This document shows positions 22,450-30,409 of a stretch of 38,752 nt of DNA, one piece after another. Numbering within the stretch: the stretch's first letter is position 1; each line of letters starts with the position of its first letter. The notes under the pieces were generated by a model. The model did not search any database, was not told the DNA's origin, and worked only from the letters and a program-made list of their open reading frames with translations. The stretch spans positions 1 to 38,752 of the forward strand of contig NZ_LGDY01000139.1 in the NCBI RefSeq assembly GCF_001279525.1, in the 5' to 3' direction. A program made the translations under genes and the position numbers. Source of the DNA: Nocardia sp. NRRL S-836. GTDB lineage: Bacteria > Actinomycetota > Actinomycetes > Mycobacteriales > Pseudonocardiaceae.

Positions 22450-23351
22450 GCGGGAACGAGCTCCTTCTCGATGGTCTTCTGCGGCTGCAGCGCCCACGCC
22501 ACGCCCAGCGCGGTCGCGACGACGATGACGGCGGCGGCGGTCAGGGTCAGTGCGTCCGGCTCGACGATCGGCTGACCGCGCAGGGCCTGCCAGATGACGA
22601 GCAGCGTGACGCCGAGGTAGCCGCCGCTGAGGGCCCACGCCAGACGCGCGTTCGCCCAGCGGCCGGCGAGCGCGATCAGCAGGGGGAGGACCTGCAGCGC
22701 GTGCATGCCGACGAAGTGGCCGATGCGCAGGTCGCCGTGCACGGTGCTCCACCCGGTGAACGGCATGTGCGCGCCCCCGTCGGGCCCGCCGATCGAATGC
22801 GAGCCGAGCACGCCCTTCGCGGGCGACTGGCCGGCGCGCGGCTGCGTCATCAGGAACCCGACGCCCATGCCGACGAGCGCGATGACCAGGCTGAGCCGGA
22901 TCGTCCAGCCCTGTGCGGGGTTGTCGAACCTCTTGCGGAACAGCAGAACGGCGATCACCAGGTTCACGACCCAGAGGACCAGCACCATGGTGCCCATCGC
23001 CGAGAACAACGCCGTGTCGAGCGGCGTCTCGAAGTTGAAGTGGCTGCGCTTCCCCCTGACCACCTGCCCGACGATGATCGCCATCTCGCCGACGCCGACC
23101 GCGGCGGACACGGTGCCCAGCCACCAGGCGATCCGGTGCAGCCGGCCCTCCAGCAGGCTGATGAACCACGCGAGGGAGGCGCTGTAGAGCACGAACGACA
23201 CCGCGAACTTGAACGGCTTGAACCAGATCGGCGAGTCGACCAGCACCCGGTCGTCGAGCAGCATGCCCAGCATGGCGATCGGGGTGAGAACGACCATGGA
23301 CAGCGTGAAGAGCATTAACGGCCGGTGCCACCGGTACGCGGTCATCAGCAT
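22446..23351 (-). CDS. Integral membrane protein, unknown function
   Basis: 301 residues with about eight hydrophobic segments spread over the whole length. Conserved-looking polar positions are found between them (for example FKPFKFAVSFVLYSASLAWF, FETPLDTALFSAMGTMVLVL, HFVGMHALQVLPLLIALAG). No transporter family is recognised. ATG 23351 has AGGGGG six bases upstream. It is coupled to the ABA4-like gene and divergent from a MerR-type regulator, with 66 bases between start codons; the regulator probably controls it. Confidence 0.8.
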   Translation of the reverse strand: MLMTAYRWHRPLMLFTLSMVVLTPIAMLGMLLDDRVLVDSPIWFKPFKFAVSFVLYSASLAWFISLLEGRLHRIAWWLGTVSAAVGVGEMAIIVGQVVRGKRSHFNFETPLDTALFSAMGTMVLVLWVVNLVIAVLLFRKRFDNPAQGWTIRLSLVIALVGMGVGFLMTQPRAGQSPAKGVLGSHSIGGPDGGAHMPFTGWSTVHGDLRIGHFVGMHALQVLPLLIALAGRWANARLAWALSGGYLGVTLLVIWQALRGQPIVEPDALTLTAAAVIVVATALGVAWALQPQKTIEKELVPA

Positions 23352-23375
23352 CTGAACCCCCTGCAGAAGAAGAAT

Positions 23376-23417
23376 GGATAGCGGCGCTCTCCGCTATCGG
23401 AAAGGTACACTATCCAC
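23376..23417. promoter_or_regulatory. Divergent MerR-type operator/promoter
   Basis: GATAGCGG (23377-23384) and CCGCTATC (23391-23398) form an 8-bp dyad with a 6-base spacer, and CTATCC (23410-23415) repeats the half-site. A -10-like TACACT (23406-23411) ends only six bases before the MerR ATG at 23418, so the regulator message is probably leaderless. The region serves both divergent genes. Confidence 0.6.
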
Positions 23418-24056
23418 ATGCGTGTTGGCGAGCTGTCGAAGCGAAGTGGCGTCCCCGTGGCGACGATCAAGTACTACCTGCGCGAGGGACTGCTGCCGGC
23501 CGGCGTGCTGACCAGCCCGAACCAGGCCCACTACGACGACGAGCACCTCCGCCGCCTCCGCCTGGTGCGCGCACTGGTCGACGTCGGCGGCCTGTCCATC
23601 GCGGCCGTGCGCGAGGTGCTCGCCGCGGTCGACACCCGCGACGACTCGATGCACAACAAGCTCGGCGCCGTGCAGGAGGCCATCAGCCAGCCTGGGTCGG
23701 TTGAGCTCGACCCGGTCGCCGTCGAGGACGTGCGGGCGTTCCTCGCGCGGCACGGCGAGGACGAGTGCGCCGACGTGACCGACAGCAACGTGACGCACAT
23801 GCTCGCCTCGGCGCTGTCCGCCGCCAGGACGGTCGGGCACGACCACTTCCAGGAGCTGCTCGACCCGTACCTGGAGGGAGCGCGGCTCATCGCGCGGGCC
23901 GACCTCGACTACATCGCCCGGCGGGGGTCGCCCGACGACGTCATCGAGGCGATGGTCGTCGGCACGCTGATCGGCGACGCCGTGCTGAAGGCGGTGCGCC
24001 GGCTCGCGCACGTGCAGGTGTCCCGCACGGTCATCGGCGACGGCTCCGACGACTGA
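23418..24056 (+). CDS. MerR-family transcriptional regulator
   Basis: 212 residues. The N-terminal winged helix is typical: MRVGELSKRSGVPVATIKYY, LREGLLPAG, HYDDEHLRRLRLVRALVDVG, then the dimerisation coil. The C-terminal half (about 100-212) is a larger helical domain without the metal-binding cysteines of MerR or CueR; it probably senses an organic ligand or serves as an extra dimer surface. It starts with the ATG at 23418. It is divergent from the two-gene membrane operon, which is its likely target, and probably autoregulates through the dyad between them. Confidence 0.92.
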   Translation: MRVGELSKRSGVPVATIKYYLREGLLPAGVLTSPNQAHYDDEHLRRLRLVRALVDVGGLSIAAVREVLAAVDTRDDSMHNKLGAVQEAISQPGSVELDPVAVEDVRAFLARHGEDECADVTDSNVTHMLASALSAARTVGHDHFQELLDPYLEGARLIARADLDYIARRGSPDDVIEAMVVGTLIGDAVLKAVRRLAHVQVSRTVIGDGSDD

Positions 24057-24118
24057 GCTCCCGCCGACGGTGGCCGTTCCGCCCGATGGCGAAGCTACGG
24101 CCGGAGTCGGCCGCCATT

Positions 24119-24275
24119 GATATATCGGCTAAGCCAGCTGCTCCATCGCTGCTCACCCGTCGCTGACCTGCTGCTTTGCAACTACACGTTTGACGACGAC
24201 GGCAAAAGAATCGTTGCAAAGGTGTCGCCGGGACCTCGCGAGCTCAGGGCGAGCTGACGTGTCGGGCGATATATC
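24119..24275. repeat. Palindromic repeat element A, bounded by GATATATC
   Basis: A 46-bp imperfect palindrome at 24175-24220, TTTGCA-N6-CGTTTG-N10-CAAAAG-N6-TGCAAA, sits centrally between two copies of GATATATC (24119-24126 and 24268-24275), each about 48 bases away. The last GATATATC overlaps the stop codon of the GNAT gene. The core matches the reverse complement of element B (24841-24920), including ACACGTTTGACGACGACG. The 217 bases between the MerR and GNAT genes hold only this element and about 60 bases of left flank with no feature I recognise. Confidence 0.7.
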
Positions 24276-24825
24276 AGTCGGCCTGGGGCAGTTGCAGCTG
24301 CCACCGGACCTCGCCGTCGAGCTGCTCGTCGGTGGCGACGAGTCCGGCCGAAGCAGCTACCGCGGCCGACGCGTGGTGCTCGGGGTGGACGTGCGCGACG
24401 ACGGTCCGCACCGGCTGCGTCCCGAGCCACCTGACGAGCCCGCGCGCCGCCTCGCCCGCGATGCCGCGGCCCTGCCACGGCGTCCCGACCACCCACGCGA
24501 TCTCCGCCGTCGCGTCGGCCCAGGTGACCGTCGCCTGCACGGTGCCGACGAGCTCGGCGGCGTCGCGCAGCCGGATCACCCAGTTCAGCCACCGCACGCC
24601 CGGATCGGGGGAGCCCGCGACCAGCCGGCGGTACCGCGCGGCGAGGGCGTCCGGCGGCTGCGGGCTGCCGCCGATGAACGCGTGCAGCGCCGGGTCCGCC
24701 AGCACCGCGGCCATCTCGGCGGCGTGCTCGACCCGCAACGGCAGCAGCTCCAGCCGGTCGGTGCCGATCACGAGCTGCCGGTCGTCCCGCGAGCTGCTTC
24801 CGTCCTGCGTCACGAGCTGGATCAT
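24274..24825 (-). CDS. GNAT-family N-acetyltransferase (RimJ/RimL-like)
   Basis: 183 residues. The GNAT fold is visible: an N-terminal strand-helix TDRLELLPLRVEHAAEMAAV, the central sheet EIAWVVGTPWQGRG with the acetyl-CoA pyrophosphate loop (Q-x-x-G-x-G/A), and AHVHPEHHASAAVAASAGL near the end. This pattern is closest to RimJ/RimL-type acetyltransferases of proteins or small molecules; the substrate is not predictable. ATG 24825 is chosen; no good ribosome binding site is visible because a palindromic repeat lies just upstream. Both flanks carry related inverted repeats, which suggests that the gene may have travelled with them. Confidence 0.88.
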   Translation of the reverse strand: MIQLVTQDGSSSRDDRQLVIGTDRLELLPLRVEHAAEMAAVLADPALHAFIGGSPQPPDALAARYRRLVAGSPDPGVRWLNWVIRLRDAAELVGTVQATVTWADATAEIAWVVGTPWQGRGIAGEAARGLVRWLGTQPVRTVVAHVHPEHHASAAVAASAGLVATDEQLDGEVRWQLQLPQAD

Positions 24826-24840
24826 GCTGCAACCCGCGCC

Positions 24841-24920
24841 TTTGCAATGGTCGTTTGTCGTCGTCGTCAAACGTGTTGTTGCAAATGCGCAGGTCAGCAG
24901 CTCCGCAGAAGTGATATATC
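24841..24920. repeat. Palindromic repeat element B
   Basis: A 45-bp imperfect palindrome (24841-24885: TTTGCA-N5-CGTTTG-N10-CAAACG-N6-TGCAAA) is followed by GCTGACCTGC/AGCTGC-type sequence (read on the minus strand) and GATATATC at 24913-24920. It is the inverted counterpart of element A. It occupies the leader of the GNAT gene, 16 bases upstream of its start codon, and could affect its expression. Confidence 0.7.
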
Positions 24921-25115
24921 GGTGCTGCGCCGGGGGTCGACCGGGCACGTCAGCTGCCGGAGACCGGTGAGCTGCCCGTGGACCTGGTCGCCCGCCACAG
25001 CGGTCTGGGCAGCGCCGACTCGCTGCGGCAGCACCTCGGCCGCAGCACCGGGCTCACCCCGACCGCCTACCGCAGGTCGTTCAGGACGACGCGGGTGGTG
25101 GAGCCGTCGCGGTGA
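24921..25115 (+). pseudogene. Truncated AraC-family regulator (C-terminal remnant)
   Basis: A reading frame without start codon, running from the GATATATC junction at 24921 to TGA 25113-25115, encodes about 64 residues that match the C-terminal half of an AraC-type DNA-binding domain of GlxA-like regulators: VDRARQLPETGELPVDLVAR, HSGLGSADSLRQHLGR, then LTPTAYRRSF. The N-terminal sensor and the first helix-turn-helix are missing. The break coincides with repeat element B. The end overlaps the convergent RNase D gene by 35 bases. The sequence left of element A does not encode the missing part. Confidence 0.75.
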
Positions 25116-26373
25116 GGGCCTTGGCCAGGGCGTCGAGCGTCAGCTCGATCTGCCACGACCGTGCTCCGCCCTCGCGCAGCACGGCGGCCACGGACTCGGG
25201 GGAGAGGTCCTCCGGCGGCTGCCAGCAGGTGCGGCGCACCAGGTCGGGCAGCAGCAGGTTCTCCACCGGGAGGGTGTTGGCCTCGGCGATGGCGGCCAGC
25301 GCCGTGCGGGTGGCGGCCAGGCGGGCGGCGGCATCCGGGTCCTTGTCCGCCCAGCGGTTGGGCGGGGGAGGACCGTCGTGCTGGCCCGCGGGTTCGGGGA
25401 GCTCCGACTTGGGCAGCTCCGCGGCCTTGCGCAGGGCGTTCATCCAGGTGCCGGACATGCGGCGCTGGGCACGACCGCGGAACACGGGCAGCGCGAGCAG
25501 CTCGGATTCCGACGCGGGGTTGCGGGCGGCGGCCTCCATGAGGGCGGAGTCCGGGAGGACCCGGCCCGGTGCGATGTCACGTTCGCGGGCCACGGCGTCG
25601 CGGGCTTCCCACAACGCGCGGACCAGGGCGAGCTGACGCTGGTTGCGCACGCGGTGGATACCCGACGTGCGCCGCCAGGGGTCGGTACGGGGACGCGGCA
25701 ACGGCGCCACCCGGACCGCCTCGAACTCCTCGAGCGCCCAGGCGAGTTTGCCCTGGCGCTCCAGCTCGGCCTCGAGAACGTCGCGCAGCTGCACGAGCAG
25801 CTCCACGTCCAGAGCGGCATACGTCAGCCAGTCGGCAGGAAGGGGGCGGCGCGACCAGTCGGCCGCGCCGTGCCCCTTCTCCAGCCGATAGCCGAGCAGT
25901 CGCTCGACCAGCGTGCCCAATGCCACGCGTTCGAACCCAGCCAGCCTGCCCGCCAGCTCGGTGTCGAACAGCACGCCGGGTCGGAGACCGAGTTCGGCGA
26001 GGCACGGCAGGTCCTGAGACGCTGCGTGCAACACCCACTCAGTGCCCTCCAACGCCTCCACCAGGGGGTCTAGCCGTCCGCCGAGGGCGATCGGGTCGAC
26101 CAACCAGGTGCCGGCGCCTTCCCGGCGCAGTTGCACCAGATAGGCACGCTGTGAGTAGCGGTAGCCCGAGGCTCGCTCGGTGTCCACCGCGACCGGGCCC
26201 TTCGCTCCGGCGAGCGCGTCAGCGGCTCGCCGGAGCGCAGAAGGATCGGCGACCACGGGCGGAACCCCATCAGCAGGCTCCGTCAGTGGTACCGGACCGG
26301 GTCCGGCTGGTGCGGTTGGCTCGTCGGCGGGTACATCCACAGAGGAAGACCCTACGACGATCGCACCACTCAC
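25081..26373 (-). CDS. rnd: HRDC-domain ribonuclease D
   Basis: 430 residues. The DEDDy 3'-5' exonuclease domain covers about residues 40-215: D64 and E66 in VDTERASGYRY, D121 in HAASQDLPCLAEL, and Y185/D189 in LTYAALDVELL. An HRDC nucleic-acid-binding domain follows at about 235-315, and a C-terminal region of about 100 residues with a Pro-rich linker resembles a second HRDC-like unit. RNase D trims the 3' ends of tRNA and other stable RNAs. The N-terminal 35 residues are Pro/Ala-rich. GTG 26373 lacks a clear ribosome binding site; GTG 26340 is an alternative. In actinobacteria this gene usually lies near DUF3000 and hemE, as here. It may be co-transcribed with the response-regulator gene 37 bases upstream. 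Confidence 0.92.
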   Translation of the reverse strand: MSGAIVVGSSSVDVPADEPTAPAGPGPVPLTEPADGVPPVVADPSALRRAADALAGAKGPVAVDTERASGYRYSQRAYLVQLRREGAGTWLVDPIALGGRLDPLVEALEGTEWVLHAASQDLPCLAELGLRPGVLFDTELAGRLAGFERVALGTLVERLLGYRLEKGHGAADWSRRPLPADWLTYAALDVELLVQLRDVLEAELERQGKLAWALEEFEAVRVAPLPRPRTDPWRRTSGIHRVRNQRQLALVRALWEARDAVARERDIAPGRVLPDSALMEAAARNPASESELLALPVFRGRAQRRMSGTWMNALRKAAELPKSELPEPAGQHDGPPPPNRWADKDPDAAARLAATRTALAAIAEANTLPVENLLLPDLVRRTCWQPPEDLSPESVAAVLREGGARSWQIELTLDALAKALTATAPPPASS

Positions 26374-26410
26374 AGGTGTTCTCGGCCGGTTCAGTGCTTC
26401 AAACCGGTAT

Positions 26411-27127
26411 CTAACGGATCACGCCGGCACGCATGGCCAGCGCGACCATCTGAGCGCGATCCCCGGTGCCCAGCTTCCGGCCGATCCGGCTCAGGTGAGA
26501 CTTCACCGTGAGTGCGGACAGGCTGAGCGCTTCGCCGATTTCCTTGTTGCTCTGGCCATCGGCGACCAGCTGGAGCACCTCGACCTCACGTGCGGAGAGT
26601 TCCCGCGGCGTGTTGTCGGTGCCCGGCACCCGAGTACCCGCTGCGAGTACTGGTGCCACGCTCGGATCTGCGTAAACGCCGCCATCGAGAACCCGGCGCA
26701 CCCCGTCGGTGACCACCATCGGAGAGGCGGACTTCAGGAGGTACGCCTGGGCGCCCGCCTGGAAGGCCGACCTGACCGCGTAGGGGTCGTCGGAGGATGC
26801 GAGGACCACGATGCGGGGCCAGCCCTGGGCACGGAGCTCCGTGACCAGGTCGATGCCGGTGCCATCCGGCAAGCCCAGATCGAGGATCGCGAGGTCGCAC
26901 GGTCCGGTGGCAAGTGCCCGCGCCCGAGCCTCTGCCACCGATGCGGCCTCATGCACTGTCCCGGCCCCCATCTGGGTGAGCCGAGCTGATATCGCCTCCC
27001 TCAGCAGTGGGTGGTCGTCGACCACCAGCACTGAAAAAAGCTCCTCCCGCGGGTGCGGGACCATGTTCGCCGGCAACGAGCCGGCTGGCGTGGTACGAAC
27101 GGCCTGACCTAAGCCGACGGCAGCCAC
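26411..27127 (-). CDS. NarL/LuxR-type response regulator (orphan)
   Basis: 238 residues. The receiver domain (about 31-150) has D37/D38 in VLVVDDHPLL, phospho-acceptor D83 in LAILDLGLPDG, and K132 in YLLKSASP. The LuxR-type helix-turn-helix covers about 172-235 (ELSAREVEVLQLVADGQSNK, then LSLSALTVKSHLSRIGRKLG). GTG 27127 is chosen because GGGAGG is seven bases upstream; the ATG at 27064 is an alternative and would still give the full receiver. No histidine kinase is encoded in the window. The long N-terminal extension, without known fold, is unusual. Confidence 0.92.
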   Translation of the reverse strand: MAAVGLGQAVRTTPAGSLPANMVPHPREELFSVLVVDDHPLLREAISARLTQMGAGTVHEAASVAEARARALATGPCDLAILDLGLPDGTGIDLVTELRAQGWPRIVVLASSDDPYAVRSAFQAGAQAYLLKSASPMVVTDGVRRVLDGGVYADPSVAPVLAAGTRVPGTDNTPRELSAREVEVLQLVADGQSNKEIGEALSLSALTVKSHLSRIGRKLGTGDRAQMVALAMRAGVIR

Positions 27128-27288
27128 GTCACTACCTCCCTGGAGTCGGTCGTGCCCCCCGACCGGCACCGGAGACTTTCGCCCAATCAGCCGCGCCACT
27201 GATCGACCGAAAGTGGTGTCGTCTGGGGCAGCGTAGCCGCCCATGCGGGTCTACGGGACGATCAATCGGGTATCTATCCCTATTGAGT

Positions 27289-27314
27289 TGTGACAGATGG
27301 CCTCATGTGTCACA
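27289..27314. promoter_or_regulatory. TGTGACA inverted repeat in a divergent promoter region
   Basis: TGTGACA (27289-27295) and TGTCACA (27308-27314) form a 7-bp dyad with a 12-base spacer in the 255-base region between the divergent response-regulator and dipeptidase genes. It could be an operator for either gene; the factor is unknown. TATCTATCCC (27271-27280) nearby is the only other AT-richer stretch. Confidence 0.4.
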
Positions 27315-27382
27315 CGATCGGATGACAACTAGATAGGGGGAGTAACACGAGCCCCTCTCAGAACGACATCTAGGAGTTGGTT

Positions 27383-28528
27383 GTGCCGAGCTCTACCGGT
27401 CACGAACGAGCGCGGGCGTTGCTGCAGCGTGTGCCCCTCGTCGACGGCCACAACGACCTGCCGTGGGCACTGCGCGAGTTCGGTGACGGAACCGGCGAGG
27501 ACGTCTACACCACCGCCGGGAAGATCGATCTGACCGAACGTCATCCCAGCCTGCACACGGACATCGTGAAAATGCGCGAGGGCGGACTTGGCATGCAGTT
27601 CTGGTCCGTCTGGATTCCCGGGAGGCTCGCCGGGGACGCAGCGGTGACCGCCGTCCTGGAGCAGGTCGAACTGGTCTACGAGCTGGCGGAGCGGTACTCC
27701 GGCCACCTCGGCATCGCGACGACCGCGGCAGAGGCCGAAAAAGTTTTCGGGTCCGGGCGTGTCGCGTCACTCCTGGGGGCCGAGGGCGGCCACTCCATCA
27801 ACTCCTCACTCGGTGTCCTGCGGGCGCTGCGCCGGTTGGGCGTGCGGTACATGACGCTCACCCACAACGACAACACCCCGTGGGCCGACAGCGCCACCGA
27901 CCAGCCCGAACACGGCGGCCTGACCGAGTTCGGCCGTTCGGTCGTGCGCGAGATGAACCGCATCGGCATGCTCGTCGACCTCTCCCACGTCGCGCCCAGC
28001 ACGATGCACGCCGCGCTGGACACCAGCGTCAAGCCGGTCATCTTCAGCCACTCGTCGTGCCGCCACGTCGCGGACCACCCGCGCAACATCCCGGACGACG
28101 TCCTGGTGAAGCTCAAGGCCAACGGCGGTGTGGCCATGATCACATTCGTTCCGGACTTCGTCTCACCCCGTGTCGCTGAATGGGACGCAGCCCTTCGTGA
28201 AGCGATGACGACCGCAGGCGCGAGCCACGCGGACATGGCCGAGCGCAAGTCGTTCAGCGAGAAGTGGGCCGTGGAGCACCCGAAGCCCGGCGCGACGCTC
28301 GACGATGTCGTCACGCACCTGGAACACGCCCGCGAGGTCGTCGGCATCGACCACATCGGCCTCGGCGGCGACTACGACGGTGTGAAGGAGCTGCCGGCCG
28401 GGCTCGAGGACGTCTCGACCTACCCGAACCTCATCGGCGCATTGCTCGACAAGGGCTGGTCCGAGGACGACTGCGCCAAGCTCGCCGGGGCGAACGTCCT
28501 GCGCGTCCTGCGCGACGCCGACAGCTGA
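27383..28528 (+). CDS. Membrane-dipeptidase-type (M19) peptidase
   Basis: 381 residues of peptidase family M19, renal-dipeptidase-like, with a TIM-barrel zinc centre: H23 and D25 in LVDGHNDLPW, E134 in LLGAEGGHS, H202 in DLSHVAPS and H223 in IFSHSSCRHV, and HIGLGGDYDG near the C-terminus. It hydrolyses dipeptides, including some with D-residues at the C-terminal position. No signal peptide is present, so it is probably cytoplasmic. GTG 27383 has AGGAG six bases upstream and is preferred over TTG 27377. It is followed by palindromic repeat C and a convergent DUF3000 gene. Confidence 0.93.
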   Translation: MPSSTGHERARALLQRVPLVDGHNDLPWALREFGDGTGEDVYTTAGKIDLTERHPSLHTDIVKMREGGLGMQFWSVWIPGRLAGDAAVTAVLEQVELVYELAERYSGHLGIATTAAEAEKVFGSGRVASLLGAEGGHSINSSLGVLRALRRLGVRYMTLTHNDNTPWADSATDQPEHGGLTEFGRSVVREMNRIGMLVDLSHVAPSTMHAALDTSVKPVIFSHSSCRHVADHPRNIPDDVLVKLKANGGVAMITFVPDFVSPRVAEWDAALREAMTTAGASHADMAERKSFSEKWAVEHPKPGATLDDVVTHLEHAREVVGIDHIGLGGDYDGVKELPAGLEDVSTYPNLIGALLDKGWSEDDCAKLAGANVLRVLRDADS

Positions 28529-28582
28529 GAACCGGTAGCCGACGACGTCAGCTGCTCGCGACACGCCCGAGTTACCTGCGAT

Positions 28583-28628
28583 TTTGCACCTGGTCGTTTG
28601 CGGTCGACCGCAAACGACCAGGTGCAAA
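28583..28628. repeat. Perfect 46-bp palindrome (repeat element C)
   Basis: The 46 bases are exactly self-complementary: TTTGCA-CCTGGT-CGTTTG-CGGTC and its mirror image, with GGTCGACC at the centre. Architecture and key words (TTTGCA, CGTTTG, CAAACG, TGCAAA) are those of elements A and B. The left flank shares AGCTGCT and ACCTGCG with element B. It lies 54 bases after the dipeptidase stop codon, between convergent genes, so it could end transcription, but it has no T-run. Confidence 0.85.
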
Positions 28629-28658
28629 GCAGCAAACGGCGAGCTTGCGGTGGCCGCG

Positions 28659-28720
28659 TTGCAACGGTGGTTTGCGCTCGCGCGCAACGGTGATGGCCGT
28701 GGATGCAATGGCGATATATC
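28659..28720. repeat. Degenerate copy of the palindromic repeat with GATATATC
   Basis: To the right of the perfect palindrome, TTGCA (28659), TTTGCG (28671-28676), GCGCAA (28682-28687) and TGCAA (28704-28708) repeat the spacing pattern in degraded form, followed by GATATATC at 28713-28720 and a further GATATC. The stop codon of the DUF3000 gene follows at 28736. Confidence 0.45.
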
Positions 28721-28735
28721 GGATATCGGTGTGGC

Positions 28736-29281
28736 TCAGGAGCGCTGGCCGAACATGGTGACGCCCACCGGGGGCAGGCCCACGGCCGTCGCCATCAGCT
28801 CGTAGAACGCGGTGCCGTGCTCGGCGAGCTCGCCGTCCATGGCGGTCCACGACGCGCGCAGCTCGAGGTCGTCGGTGCGGGCCGGGCCGGCGATGTCGCC
28901 GAACCGGGCGGACGACGTCTGGGTGACGGTGCCGCCGAGCGCGGTGAAGCGGGCGCCGGACTGGTCGAGGGCCTCGGTCAGCCACGACCACCCGACCTCG
29001 GGCAGCAGCGGGTCCGACGCCAGTTCGTGGTCGAGCTCCACGCGCACGTACGCGACGACGCGGAGCACGCCGCCCCAGGCCTCGTCGCCGTCCGGGTCGT
29101 GCAGCAGCACGAGCCGCCCTGTCGACAGTTCGTCGGACGGGCCGGTGACCTCCGCTGTCAACGCGTACGCCCACGGCGCGAGCCGCTGCGGCGGGCGAAC
29201 CTCGGTGAGTTCGATCTCGGGCCGGTGGCGAACCGACTTGAGCGTCCCCACCGCCCGGCGGAAGATTTCCGGCTCGGTCAC
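28736..29281 (-). CDS. DUF3000 family protein
   Basis: 181 residues from GTG 29281, the usual length for this actinobacteria-specific family. Recognisable segments are FRRAVGTLKSVRHRPEIELT, LAPWAYALTAEV, GRLVLLHDPDGDEAWGGVLR, EVGWSWLTEAL and the C-terminal LELRASWTAMDGELAEH. Function is unknown. The gene is habitually found next to hemE and RNase D in actinobacteria, and it diverges from hemE here with a 90-base promoter region. It is soluble, with no signal peptide. Confidence 0.92.
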   Translation of the reverse strand: MTEPEIFRRAVGTLKSVRHRPEIELTEVRPPQRLAPWAYALTAEVTGPSDELSTGRLVLLHDPDGDEAWGGVLRVVAYVRVELDHELASDPLLPEVGWSWLTEALDQSGARFTALGGTVTQTSSARFGDIAGPARTDDLELRASWTAMDGELAEHGTAFYELMATAVGLPPVGVTMFGQRS

Positions 29282-29371
29282 ACGACCGACTGTATGCCTC
29301 GCAAACCGACCGAGTGACGGCGGCACGCCGAGACGTGGGACCATGGAAGAAAGAAGAGAGATGGCTCAACT

Positions 29372-30409
29372 GTGTCTGACTTTGCGCAACCCCTCCTCGT
29401 GGCCGCGCGCGGCGGCACGCCGTCGCACACCCCTGTCTGGTTCATGAGGCAGGCGGGGCGGTCGTTGCCCGAGTACCGGGCGCTCCGCCAGGGCACCGCG
29501 ATGCTCGACGCCTGCATGGACCCGGAGATGGTCTGCGAGATCACCATGCAGCCGGTCCGGCGGCACGGTGTCGACGGCGCGATCCTGTTCTCCGACATCG
29601 TGGTGCCGCTCAAGGCCGCCGGTGTCGACCTCGACATCGTCGCGGGCACCGGTCCCGTGGTCGCGCAGCCGGTCAGGACGCTCGACGACGTGCACCGGCT
29701 CCCCGAGCTGCACGCCGAGCAGGTCCAGCCGGTCGCCGACGCGATCGGGCTGCTGCTCAAGGAGCTCCCGGCCGAGGTGGCCCTGATCGGGTTCGCCGGC
29801 GCGCCGTTCACGCTCGCCTCCTACCTCGTCGAGGGCGGGCCGAGCAAGAACCACGAGCGCACCAAGGCGCTCATGCACGGCAACCCCGAGCTGTGGCACG
29901 CGTTGCTGGCCAAGATCGCGGACGTGACGGCGGCGTTCCTGCACGCGCAGCTCGACGCGGGCGTGCAGGCGGTCCAGCTGTTCGACTCGTGGGCGGGCGC
30001 GCTGTCCGAGCGCGACTACCGCGAGTTCGTGCTGCCGCACTCGAAGCGCGTCCTGGAGACGATCTCCACCGTGCCGCGCATCCACTTCGGCGTCGGCACC
30101 GGCGAGCTGCTGCCCGCGATGCGCGAGGCCGGTGCGGACGTCGTGGGCGTCGACTGGCGGATCCCGCTTGACGTGGCCGTGCGGCGCCTGGAGGAAGCGA
30201 ACCCCGCGCTGCCGAAGCCGGTGGTGCAGGGCAACCTCGACCCGGCGCTGTTCTTCGCGGGCTTCGACGCCGTCGAACGCGAGGTGCGGCGCATCCACGC
30301 CGAGGGCAAGGCCGCGGCCGGCCACATCTTCAACCTCGGCCACGGCGTGCTGCCCGACACCGATCCGGAGATCATCACCCGCACCGTCGAACTGGTCCAC
30401 AGCCTGTAA
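29372..30409 (+). CDS. hemE: Uroporphyrinogen decarboxylase
   Basis: 345 residues. HemE converts uroporphyrinogen III to coproporphyrinogen III by removing four carboxylates. The family signature [16 protein letters not shown] is complete (Arg and Asp/Glu of the active site), as are [38 protein letters not shown] and [13 protein letters not shown]. The start is GTG 29372; the purine-rich AGAAGAGAG upstream is further away than usual. First gene of the haem operon; its TAA shares a base with the next ATG (TAATG), giving coupling. Confidence 0.97.
   Translation: MSDFAQPLLVAARGGTPSHTPVWFMRQAGRSLPEYRALRQGTAMLDACMDPEMVCEITMQPVRRHGVDGAILFSDIVVPLKAAGVDLDIVAGTGPVVAQPVRTLDDVHRLPELHAEQVQPVADAIGLLLKELPAEVALIGFAGAPFTLASYLVEGGPSKNHERTKALMHGNPELWHALLAKIADVTAAFLHAQLDAGVQAVQLFDSWAGALSERDYREFVLPHSKRVLETISTVPRIHFGVGTGELLPAMREAGADVVGVDWRIPLDVAVRRLEEANPALPKPVVQGNLDPALFFAGFDAVEREVRRIHAEGKAAAGHIFNLGHGVLPDTDPEIITRTVELVHSL

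Larger units (their letters stand above)
24119..24920. mobile_element. Possible mobile cassette: inverted repeats around a GNAT gene
   Basis: Elements A and B lie in inverted orientation on both sides of the GNAT gene, and the outermost conserved bases of both are GATATATC (24119-24126 and 24913-24920). A truncated AraC-type frame starts immediately after the right-hand GATATATC. This is the layout of a non-autonomous transposable cassette with a passenger gene. No transposase is present and no convincing target duplication is seen, so this call is an inference. Confidence 0.3.

Noticed and set aside
24057..24118. Left flank of repeat A as the missing N-terminal part of the truncated AraC gene
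   Set aside because: None of the three plus-strand frames resembles an AraC protein, so a simple insertion into that gene is not supported.
24119..24920. Standard insertion sequence or transposon
   Set aside because: No transposase reading frame and no clear target-site duplication, so only a possible non-autonomous cassette is reported.
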